Origin: Dehalococcoidales bacterium
Lineage (GTDB): Bacteria; Chloroflexota; Dehalococcoidia; Dehalococcoidales; UBA5760
Direction: 5' to 3'
DNA length: 5,212 nt
Assembly: GCA_030640485.1 (NCBI GenBank)
Contig: DAOWJG010000060.1
Span: 1-5,212, forward strand
Made by a program: the position numbers and the translations under genes. Positions 1-5,212 of the stretch are shown piece by piece (position 1 is the first letter of the stretch; the number at the start of each line of letters is the position of its first letter). Under the pieces are notes generated by a model. That model made no database searches. It was not told the DNA's origin and worked only from the letters and a program-made list of their open reading frames with translations.

Positions 1-213
1 AGTGAGCTAGTCAGGCTAGAAAGCCTTATTAAGACGGCTGGCCTGCCTACCAAAATCCCAGACCTTGAAATAGAGAAACTAACCGCGGTAATGCAACACG
101 ATAAGAAGGTCCTCAAGGGTAAAATAAGGTTCATCCTGCCTAAATCACTGGGTGAGGTATTTATCACTGATGAAGTAAGCCTATCTTTAGTCGAGCAGAT
201 TCTGGTAGCGTAA
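1..213 (+). CDS. aroB: 3-dehydroquinate synthase, C-terminal fragment (5' end outside window)
   Basis: This is the last 70 codons of an open frame that enters from the left edge and stops at TAA 211-213. The family converts DAHP to 3-dehydroquinate in the cytoplasm, the second step of the shikimate pathway, using NAD+ and a divalent metal. The fragment shows the conserved C-terminal AroB block: an M-x-x-DKK-V segment at fragment residues 31-37, then G40, RFIL at 43-46 and G51, ending in a short helix. The dinucleotide-binding and metal-binding parts lie outside the window, so only the tail can be judged. Its identity is supported by the next gene encoding the following pathway enzyme. The tail shows no frameshift or truncation. 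Confidence 0.9.
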   Translation, partial: SELVRLESLIKTAGLPTKIPDLEIEKLTAVMQHDKKVLKGKIRFILPKSLGEVFITDEVSLSLVEQILVA

Positions 214-225
214 AATAAAGAGACT

Positions 226-291
226 TAGCAGTCAGAGTAAAAACCTAGAAGTCAGAGGGGGTTGGAAGTCAGTATGGAGGGGCTGGAAGTC
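226..291 (+). repeat. Four imperfect TRGMAGTC direct repeats upstream of aroD
   Basis: Four related octamers lie at 226-233 (TAGCAGTC), 246-253 (TAGAAGTC), 263-270 (TGGAAGTC) and 284-291 (TGGAAGTC), with starts 20, 17 and 21 bases apart. The last two sit inside a longer 14-base match (258-271 and 279-292) that differs at one position. The roughly two-helical-turn spacing could suit a regulator, but slippage or duplication of a ribosome-binding region is at least as likely. No known operator is recognised. Confidence 0.55.
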
Positions 292-297
292 ATATGA
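274..297 (+). other. Possible 7-codon leader ORF overlapping the aroD start
   Basis: ATG at 274 opens a seven-residue frame (MEGLEVI) that stops at TGA 295-297. That stop overlaps the aroD ATG as ATGA, the same junction seen at aroD/aroE and aroC/pheA. A G-rich run at 256-261 precedes this ATG at almost the same distance as the second run precedes aroD. The peptide has no tandem-codon content suggesting attenuation (no Phe, Trp or Tyr). It may be a by-product of the local duplication, so confidence that it is translated is low. Confidence 0.2.
276..282 (+). promoter_or_regulatory. Shine-Dalgarno region of aroD
   Basis: A GGAGGGG run lies 11 bases before the aroD ATG at 294. This is a little longer than optimal spacing. 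A second, weaker GGAAG at 285-289 leaves 4 bases. Either could serve, and both support the start at 294. Confidence 0.55.
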
Positions 298-980
298 AAC
301 CTAGGATTTGTGCTGCAATTATAGATAAGGACTTGGAGGCGATACGGAAGGTTGAACCTCTGGTAGAGCTATTTGAGGTTCGCATCGACCTCATCGGCGA
401 GGGATGGCCGGAGCTGGCTAAGCAGCTTAAAAAACCATGGATAGCCTGTAATAGAAGCCCTGATGAGGGTGGCAATTGGGAAGGGAATGAAACCGGAAGG
501 ATAGAAGAGCTTATTAAAGCCTCTGAGCTGGGAGCCGACATGGTTGACATTGAGGTAAGAACGGAAAACCTGGAGAAGTTTATACCGCTTATCAAGAAGA
601 GAGCCAGGTGCTTGCTATCACTTCATGAACTGGAGAGAACGCCCTCGCTTAATGATTTGAAGGCAATGATTCAAAGAGAGTTAGACGCTGGTGCTGATAT
701 ATGTAAGGTGATTACGATGGCGCAGACTTCTGAGGACAACCTGACCACATTGCAACTCATCACCGAATTCCCTAAAATAAAGATAGTCTCGTTTGCCATG
801 GGACCCTTAGGTGCTACCAGCCGAATCCTTTGCCCACTGGTTGGGGGATATTTTACCTATGCCTCTCTTGAGGAAGGCAGGGAGTCTGCCCCCGGCCAAA
901 TAACGGTAAGCCACTTGAGGAAAATATACGAAATGATGTCAGGACGAGAAAGAAAAATCTATAAAATGGAGAGCCGATGA
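294..980 (+). CDS. aroD: Type I 3-dehydroquinate dehydratase
   Basis: The 228-residue protein matches the usual length of the class I, Schiff-base-forming dehydratase, a cytoplasmic TIM-barrel enzyme that turns 3-dehydroquinate into 3-dehydroshikimate. All expected active-site residues are present: E28 and R30 in the FEVRID strand, E87 in VDIE, catalytic H111 in the LHELERTP segment, Schiff-base K138 in DICKV, R177 in ATSRI, and S198 and Q202 in the SAPGQ loop. The type II enzyme is an unrelated small dodecameric protein and is excluded by these motifs. The ATG at 294 gives a standard N-terminus starting directly at the first barrel strand. The stop codon overlaps the aroE start as ATGA, implying coupled translation. 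The last dozen residues form a charged tail beyond the conserved domain. Confidence 0.96.
   Translation: MKPRICAAIIDKDLEAIRKVEPLVELFEVRIDLIGEGWPELAKQLKKPWIACNRSPDEGGNWEGNETGRIEELIKASELGADMVDIEVRTENLEKFIPLIKKRARCLLSLHELERTPSLNDLKAMIQRELDAGADICKVITMAQTSEDNLTTLQLITEFPKIKIVSFAMGPLGATSRILCPLVGGYFTYASLEEGRESAPGQITVSHLRKIYEMMSGRERKIYKMESR
968..973 (+). promoter_or_regulatory. Shine-Dalgarno of aroE inside the aroD 3' end
   Basis: GGAGAG lies within the last aroD codons. Its GGAG core ends 5 bases before the aroE ATG at 977, which supports that start and independent as well as coupled initiation. Confidence 0.6.
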
Positions 981-1855
981 AAAACAGGGTTATATCGGGA
1001 AAAACCAGAATCTGCGGTGTCATCGGCGATCCTATAGAACACACCATGTCACCGGTGATGCATAACGCTGCCTTTAGAGAGCTGGGCCTGGATTACCTAT
1101 ATGTTGCTTTCAGAGTAAGGAAGGAAGAATTGGGCAAAGCAGTTGCCGGGATGAGAGCCCTGAATATAAGGGGCTTAAACGTTACCATACCCCACAAGGT
1201 AGCTATCATCCCGTTCCTGGATAAGCTGGACCCGCTGGCGGAGAAGATAGGCGCCGTCAACACCATAGTGAATGGTTACGGGGTTCTGAAAGGCTACAAT
1301 ACTGACGCTACTGGATTTCTGCGGGCGCTGGGGGATAAAGGCATTGAGCCAGAGGGGAAGAGTGTAGTTATCCTGGGGGCAGGTGGTGCCTCAAGAGCGA
1401 TTTCTTTTATCCTTGCCCAAAGCGGAGCCAATCTGGTTATCCTCAACCGTCTAGAAGAGCTAGATTGGGCGGAAGAGCTAGCCCGTCAGATTTCTAACGT
1501 CTTCAAGAAAAAGGTTAAAGCGTTAAAGTTGGATGAGAATAACCTGAGGGTGGCACTAGATAAGGCTGATATCCTGGTTAATGCTACCAGTGTTGGCATG
1601 AGCCCGAATATTGATGAGACCCCGGCTCTGGCTAAACTGCTCCGGCCCGGTCTGGTTGTTTTTGATGCCGTGTATAATCCTATAAAGACAAGACTAAGAA
1701 GAGAAGCTGAGGCAGCCGGTGCTGAGACTATCGGTGGCCTTGATATGCTGGGCTGGCAGGGGGCATTAGCCTTTGAAAAGTGGATAGGACAAAAGGCTCC
1801 GGTTGACCTTATGAAAAATGAAGCCATCAAGGTGTTGGAGACGAATGAACACTAG
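977..1855 (+). CDS. aroE: Shikimate 5-dehydrogenase
   Basis: This 292-residue enzyme reduces 3-dehydroshikimate to shikimate with NAD(P)H in the cytoplasm. The N-terminal substrate domain shows the SPVMHN motif (S25-N30), NVTIPHK with catalytic K74, and GYNTDATGF with catalytic D110. The Rossmann domain has the glycine loop GAGGASR at 134-140, NATSVGM at 202-208, YNP from Y233, and GLDMLGWQG with Q261 near the C-terminus. It is therefore complete and of normal length. One oddity follows the second Rossmann strand. The usual NRT-x-x-R/K clamp that binds the NADP 2'-phosphate reads NRLEELDW from residue 157, keeping the first Arg but lacking the Thr and the later basic residue. It appears about two residues longer than the family pattern, so cofactor preference is uncertain. 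The gene overlaps aroD by 4 bases and aroK by 11. Confidence 0.95.
   Translation: MKNRVISGKTRICGVIGDPIEHTMSPVMHNAAFRELGLDYLYVAFRVRKEELGKAVAGMRALNIRGLNVTIPHKVAIIPFLDKLDPLAEKIGAVNTIVNGYGVLKGYNTDATGFLRALGDKGIEPEGKSVVILGAGGASRAISFILAQSGANLVILNRLEELDWAEELARQISNVFKKKVKALKLDENNLRVALDKADILVNATSVGMSPNIDETPALAKLLRPGLVVFDAVYNPIKTRLRREAEAAGAETIGGLDMLGWQGALAFEKWIGQKAPVDLMKNEAIKVLETNEH
1837..1840 (+). promoter_or_regulatory. Shine-Dalgarno that sets the aroK start
   Basis: GGAG at 1837-1840 lies 4 bases before the ATG at 1845. The upstream in-frame ATG at 1818 has no comparable element and would add nine residues (MKPSRCWRR) not expected before the P-loop strand. This favours 1845 as the aroK start. Confidence 0.65.
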
Positions 1856-2372
1856 TGTCGCCCTGATTGGTTTTATGGGGACGGGGAAGACTGCGGTGGG
1901 TAAGGCTCTTTCGGAGAAGCTAGGTAAGGAGTTTTTTGAGCTGGACCCCTTGATTGAGCAGAAGGCAGGAAAGACCATTCCCGAGATATTCAACCAGGAC
2001 GGCGAGATAGGTTTTCGGGAGCTTGAGATTGCGGCTACTAAGGAGGTTACCAAAAAGAAAAACGCTGTTATTGCCTGTGGCGGCGGGGTCGTCCTGAATA
2101 AGATAAACATTGACCGATTAAAGAAAGAAGCGGTAATTGTTTACCTCATCGCCTCGCCGGGAGCAATACTAAAACGAACGCTAAACGATGACGAAGAAAG
2201 ACCGCTCCTTAAAGTAGCTGACCCAGCCCTAGCCATCCGGGAGCTCTTAAGATTTCGCAAGCCATTTTACGAACGTGCCGCCGATATTACCGTAAATACG
2301 TCAAAACTGGATGTTGATTCTGTCGTTAACCAAATAATAACCAAGTTAAGAGAATATGAAGGTTTCCGTTAA
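1845..2372 (+). CDS. aroK: Shikimate kinase (AroK/AroL type)
   Basis: With the start at ATG 1845 the product is 175 residues, typical of this small P-loop kinase, which phosphorylates shikimate at O3 with ATP in the cytoplasm. Visible elements are the Walker A loop GFMGTGKT (G9-T16), shikimate-binding D34 and R58 (in GFRE), the GGG turn at 79-81, the LID segment DEERPLL with R119, and R138 in the RKPFYE helix. The first acidic residue of the usual DxD motif is Glu (E32 in ELD). In the M. tuberculosis enzyme that position (D32) takes part in Mg2+ binding; Glu probably substitutes conservatively. An in-frame ATG at 1818 gives a longer form but has weaker support. The gene overlaps aroE by 11 bases and aroA by 17. 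It is unrelated to the archaeal GHMP-type shikimate kinase. Confidence 0.94.
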   Translation: MNTSVALIGFMGTGKTAVGKALSEKLGKEFFELDPLIEQKAGKTIPEIFNQDGEIGFRELEIAATKEVTKKKNAVIACGGGVVLNKINIDRLKKEAVIVYLIASPGAILKRTLNDDEERPLLKVADPALAIRELLRFRKPFYERAADITVNTSKLDVDSVVNQIITKLREYEGFR

Positions 2373-3642
2373 TAAAAGTGAAGTAAAAGGGACGGTAAGA
2401 GCTCCCGCCTCAAAAAGCTATACCATTCGGGGACTCATGTGTGCTGCCCTGGCTAAGGGTGAAAGCGAAGTTGTATACCCCTTGAACTCTGAAGATACTG
2501 AAGCTGCGCGCAGTGTATTATGTAAAGTCGGAGTAAAAATCACCCACGAAGTCAGGATAAAAAAGCGAGAAGAGGATTTGTGGCGAGTCAGGGGTGATAA
2601 CTTCCACGAACCAGATACAGATCTGTTCTGTGGTGATTCGGCGGCCACCTTGAGATTCATGATGGCTATCGGCTCCCAAGTCCCCGGAGAATGCCGCTTG
2701 GTTCCTGGCCCTTCCCTGGCTCAAAGACCAGTTCAGCCACTAGTCCAGGCACTCCGGCAACTGGGAGTGGACTGTTGGGCTGAAGGTGAGCTACCCCCGG
2801 TTACTGTCAGAGGAGGCAGACTTAGCGGTGGTACAACCGAACTACCCGGCAATATAAGCTCCCAGTTTGTCTCGGCGCTGCTGCTTATATCACCCCTTGC
2901 CGAGCACGGAGTCAAAATCAGGCTGACCACACCACTGGAATCGAAGCCTTTTGTACTGATGACCCTAGACTGTCTGGCGAAGTTCGGCATAAAGGTAGAA
3001 GCATTCCCTGATTTAAGGGAGTTTAATATATCGTCACAAGCATATAAACCATCCAGATATCTGGTGGAGGGGGATTGGTCCTCAGCCTCGTATCTTCTGG
3101 CACTGGGGGCACTATCGGGAATGGTAGCCGTGGCAAACCTGAACCCGGAGAGCCTACAGGGCGATAAGATTATATTAAGCTTCCTCAAAGACATGGGGGC
3201 ACTAGTTAGTATAGACAAAAACACCATAACCGTGAGAAAATCAAGACTAAAGGCTATAAAAGCTGACCTAGCTGACTGCATAGACCTGCTACCGACCATG
3301 GCGGTTCTAGCCGCTGCGGCCGACGGGATAAGTGAGTTCACCGGGATAGAAAGAGCCAGAATAAAGGAATCAAACCGGGTCTTAGCAGTAAGGGAGGGGC
3401 TGGAGAAAATGGGGGTCAGGGTTCAGGAAGAAAGAAACCGGTTAATCATTACTGGCTCAACCCTACAGGGAGCTATCATCGATACCAAGAATGACCACCG
3501 GATTGCCATGGCTTTTAGTGTCCTCGGCATAGTGAATGGAGAAACGGTAATAAATAATGCTGAATGTGTCACCAAGACATTCCCTGAGTTCTGGGAGGTC
3601 ATAAGAAGCCTTGGTGGTGAGGTGAAGATAGATGGGAAATAG
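2356..3642 (+). CDS. aroA: 3-phosphoshikimate 1-carboxyvinyltransferase (EPSP synthase)
   Basis: The 428-residue enzyme joins phosphoenolpyruvate to shikimate-3-phosphate, giving EPSP; it is a two-domain cytoplasmic protein of standard length. Conserved residues, lined up by eye with E. coli AroA, are K20, S21 and R25 (PASKS-x-x-x-R), R124 in AQRP, the S168-S169-Q170 triad in NISSQF, SKP at 196-198, EGDWSS at 238-243, catalytic D310 and E338 (28 residues apart, as in E. coli D313/E341), R341, NDHR at 379-382, and K407 in TKTFPEF. The loop equivalent to E. coli residues 94-101 reads DSAATLRF, so Ala occupies the Gly96 position, Ala the Thr97 position and Phe the Pro101 position. Ala at the first is a feature of glyphosate-tolerant EPSP synthases. 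The ATG at 2356 gives a normal N-terminus despite a weak ribosome-binding site, so coupling to aroK (17-base overlap) is likely. Confidence 0.96.
   Translation: MKVSVNKSEVKGTVRAPASKSYTIRGLMCAALAKGESEVVYPLNSEDTEAARSVLCKVGVKITHEVRIKKREEDLWRVRGDNFHEPDTDLFCGDSAATLRFMMAIGSQVPGECRLVPGPSLAQRPVQPLVQALRQLGVDCWAEGELPPVTVRGGRLSGGTTELPGNISSQFVSALLLISPLAEHGVKIRLTTPLESKPFVLMTLDCLAKFGIKVEAFPDLREFNISSQAYKPSRYLVEGDWSSASYLLALGALSGMVAVANLNPESLQGDKIILSFLKDMGALVSIDKNTITVRKSRLKAIKADLADCIDLLPTMAVLAAAADGISEFTGIERARIKESNRVLAVREGLEKMGVRVQEERNRLIITGSTLQGAIIDTKNDHRIAMAFSVLGIVNGETVINNAECVTKTFPEFWEVIRSLGGEVKIDGK
3619..3625 (+). promoter_or_regulatory. Strong Shine-Dalgarno of aroC inside the aroA 3' end
   Basis: GAGGTGA matches the anti-Shine-Dalgarno end of 16S rRNA over seven bases and leaves 6 bases to the aroC ATG at 3632. 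It is among the best ribosome-binding sites in the window and supports this start over any internal one. Confidence 0.7.
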
Positions 3643-4723
3643 CCTGGGTAAGCTCTTTACCATAACCAGCTTTGGAGAAAGCCATGGGAGAGGTGTGGGC
3701 ACCATTATTGATGGCTGCCCTGCTGGTCTAGCCATTACCGAAGCCGATATCCAAAGAGAGCTAGACAAGAGAAAACCAGGCGGAAGTATCGCCACGACAG
3801 TGAGAAAAGAAGCGGATAAGGTTGAGATTCTGGCCGGTATCTTTAACGGCAAAACCACCGGGGCCCCCATCTGCCTAGTGATATGGAACCAGGATGTAGA
3901 TTTCAGTGAGTACGAGAGGATTAGATTTCTGCCGAGGCCGGGTCAGGCTGACTACACTGCCTTTATGAAGTACGGCGGATTTAATGATTTCAGGGGTGGG
4001 GGCAGGTTTTCCGGCAGAGTTACCGCCACTCTGGTGATGGGTGGGGCTATTGCCCGGAAACTGCTCAAGCTGCTAAAGATTGAGGTTATGGCTCATACGA
4101 TCGAGATAGGAGGCATAAGAGCCAAAGCGAAGGGGCTTGATGAGATTAGAGAGAATAGAAATAAGAATCCGTTACGGTGTGCCGACCTTAAGGCTACCGA
4201 GGAGATGGTAAAAGCTATTGAGGCAGTCAAGAAAGAGGGGGACAGTCTCGGCGGCATTATAGAGGGTATCGCGCTTAATGTACCGGCTGGTTTGGGAGAA
4301 CCAATCTTTGATACAGTGGACGGTGAGCTGGCTAGAGCCCTTCTGGCTATCCCGGCTGTTAAGGGGGTTGAGTTTGGTGCCGGTTTCTCCGCTGCCAGTA
4401 AAAAGGGCTCCGAGAATAACGACCCCTTCACCCTAAAAAATGGTAGGATAGTCACGACTACCAATAATGCTGGTGGTATTCTTGGGGGCATAAGTAACGG
4501 TATGCCGATAATAGCTAGGGTAGTCATCAAACCGACACCCTCTATCGCCAAGAGTCAGCCGACAGTAAATATTAGAGATATGGAGAATGCTAGTTTGACC
4601 ATCAAGGGAAGGCACGATGTCTGTATTGTCCCCCGAGCGGTAGTGGTGGTGGAAGCCATGATGACCATAACCCTGTGCGACCTGGCGATGAGAGCCGGAC
4701 TAATTCCCCGGGTGATAAAATGA
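3632..4723 (+). CDS. aroC: Chorismate synthase
   Basis: The 363-residue protein catalyses the 1,4-elimination of phosphate from EPSP to give chorismate, using reduced FMN, as a cytoplasmic tetramer. The family signatures are visible: FGESHG with catalytic H18 near the N-terminus, RGGGRFSGR with S127 and R129, GVEFGAGF at 246-252, [11 protein letters not shown] at 280-290, and [13 protein letters not shown] at 325-337. The motif usually written RPGHAD reads RPGQAD (residues 102-107), so Gln105 replaces the His equivalent to Neurospora/E. coli His106, which is thought to act on the flavin. The usual RRRPGQ stretch also reads KRKPGG (46-51). The frame is otherwise intact, so the gene is probably functional, possibly with altered kinetics. 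No flavin reductase domain is fused, so a separate source of reduced FMN is implied. It overlaps aroA by 11 bases and pheA by 4. Confidence 0.95.
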   Translation: MGNSLGKLFTITSFGESHGRGVGTIIDGCPAGLAITEADIQRELDKRKPGGSIATTVRKEADKVEILAGIFNGKTTGAPICLVIWNQDVDFSEYERIRFLPRPGQADYTAFMKYGGFNDFRGGGRFSGRVTATLVMGGAIARKLLKLLKIEVMAHTIEIGGIRAKAKGLDEIRENRNKNPLRCADLKATEEMVKAIEAVKKEGDSLGGIIEGIALNVPAGLGEPIFDTVDGELARALLAIPAVKGVEFGAGFSAASKKGSENNDPFTLKNGRIVTTTNNAGGILGGISNGMPIIARVVIKPTPSIAKSQPTVNIRDMENASLTIKGRHDVCIVPRAVVVVEAMMTITLCDLAMRAGLIPRVIK

Positions 4724-5212
4724 GCTTAGAAGATTTGAGGCAGAAGATAGACGTCATTGATACTGAGATTGTCAGGCTAATCGGTGACCGGATAAGGCTT
4801 GCCTGTGAAATAGGCGAGGAGAAGCGGCTACAGGGCAAGCAAGTCAACGACCAGGCAAGAGAGAAAAGGGTCTTAAGCCACATCAAACGCATTGCCCAGA
4901 GTGAAAATATAAATCAGGAAATTATTGAAAGTATCTACCAGCAAATAATGACGGTGTGCCGAAGGACACAGGGCACTGAGGTCGCCTTTCAGGGTGAAGT
5001 CGGCGCCTATAGTGAGGAAGCAGCCCTCCAGTTTTTCGGGCCCCTAATAACCACCAAGCCCTATGAAAGCCTGGACGAGGTCTTTAAGGTTGTAGAGCGA
5101 GATGAGATGCAGTTTGGCATTATACCGGTGGAAAACTCACTGGAGGGGAGCATCAGCCGGTCATATGACCTGCTCTTAGACTCAAGCCTTAGGGTATGCG
5201 GTGAAATAGAAC
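4720..5212 (+). CDS. pheA: Bifunctional chorismate mutase/prephenate dehydratase (P-protein), 3' end outside window
   Basis: The first 164 codons are present and the frame runs off the right edge. Residues 1-82 form an AroQ-class chorismate mutase helix bundle. Residues lined up with the E. coli P-protein active site are R7, R24, K35, D44, R47, E48 and Q74, all matching the expected types. A short linker leads to the prephenate dehydratase domain, starting at [15 protein letters not shown] (88-102) and including [12 protein letters not shown] (133-144). The catalytic TRD motif and any C-terminal ACT domain, which gives phenylalanine feedback control in this family, would lie beyond the window. 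The protein turns chorismate into prephenate and then phenylpyruvate, committing the operon's product to phenylalanine. The start is fixed by the ATGA overlap with aroC and a GGTGA at 4711-4715. Confidence 0.94.
   Translation, partial: MSLEDLRQKIDVIDTEIVRLIGDRIRLACEIGEEKRLQGKQVNDQAREKRVLSHIKRIAQSENINQEIIESIYQQIMTVCRRTQGTEVAFQGEVGAYSEEAALQFFGPLITTKPYESLDEVFKVVERDEMQFGIIPVENSLEGSISRSYDLLLDSSLRVCGEIE

Larger units (their letters stand above)
214..293 (+). other. aroB-aroD intergenic gap
   Basis: These 80 bases are the only non-coding stretch between genes in the window; every later junction overlaps. The gap is purine-rich and contains four imperfect repeats plus two Shine-Dalgarno-like runs, annotated separately. 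I see no convincing -35/-10 pair, no GC-rich hairpin followed by T's, and no riboswitch or T-box pattern. Read-through transcription from aroB is therefore the simplest view, although an internal promoter cannot be excluded by eye. Confidence 0.7.

Noticed and set aside
214..293. Possible promoter, attenuator or T-box controlling aroD onward
   Set aside because: No -35/-10 pair, no terminator/antiterminator hairpins and no aromatic codon run could be made out in these 80 bases, so only the repeats and ribosome-binding runs were annotated.
1818..1844. N-terminal extension of aroK from ATG 1818
   Set aside because: It adds MKPSRCWRR before the P-loop strand, which the family does not have, and ATG 1845 has a well-placed GGAG. 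The extension overlaps the aroE 3' coding end in another frame.
2733..3341. A 202-codon open frame on the minus strand inside aroA
   Set aside because: It lies wholly antisense to a strongly conserved EPSP synthase, is rich in Ser and Ala with no recognisable motif, and has no plausible context. It is a shadow of aroA codon usage.
4093..4551. A 152-codon open frame on the minus strand inside aroC
   Set aside because: It is antisense to intact chorismate synthase motifs, and its hydrophobic Pro/Leu/Ile composition reflects reverse-complemented Gly/Asn/Lys codons. No independent evidence for a gene.
1..5212. A novel defence, mobile or otherwise undescribed system
   Set aside because: Every base from 294 onward lies in a recognised aromatic biosynthesis gene, and the left end is aroB plus a short gap. 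There are no transposase, phage, toxin-antitoxin or repeat-array signatures.

Overview
The window is a compact run of seven genes, all on the + strand, that encodes nearly the whole shikimate pathway and its first branch towards phenylalanine. The order is aroB (3' end only), aroD, aroE, aroK, aroA, aroC and pheA (5' part only). It follows the order of the reactions: 3-dehydroquinate synthase, 3-dehydroquinate dehydratase, shikimate dehydrogenase, shikimate kinase, EPSP synthase, chorismate synthase, then chorismate mutase/prephenate dehydratase. I see no RNA gene, mobile element, CRISPR array, terminator or previously undescribed system. This is a core biosynthetic operon with some unusual details.

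Layout: positions 1-213 hold the C-terminal 70 residues of AroB. Positions 214-293 are the only gap between genes (80 bases). It carries an imperfect GAAGTCA-type repeat and a tandem copy of the aroD ribosome-binding region. From 294 onward there is no intergenic DNA. aroD/aroE overlap by 4 bases (ATGA), aroE/aroK by 11, aroK/aroA by 17, aroA/aroC by 11 and aroC/pheA by 4 (ATGA). This strongly suggests one polycistronic mRNA with translational coupling.

Host: the bacterial AroK-type shikimate kinase, the type I AroD and the fused chorismate mutase-prephenate dehydratase point to a bacterium rather than an archaeon. A collinear aro cluster ending in a PheA fusion fits my recollection of Dehalococcoidia-like Chloroflexota. 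Base composition looks roughly balanced, with frequent AGA/AGG and ATA codons. The taxonomic assignment is an inference, not demonstrated.

Points worth a second look are all within otherwise normal enzymes. AroC has Gln where the second catalytic His of the RPGHAD motif is expected. AroA has Ala at the position equivalent to E. coli Gly96, which governs glyphosate sensitivity. AroE has a disrupted NADP-clamp motif next to a short in-frame direct repeat. AroK has Glu in place of the first Asp of the DxD motif. A possible 7-codon leader ORF overlaps the aroD start.
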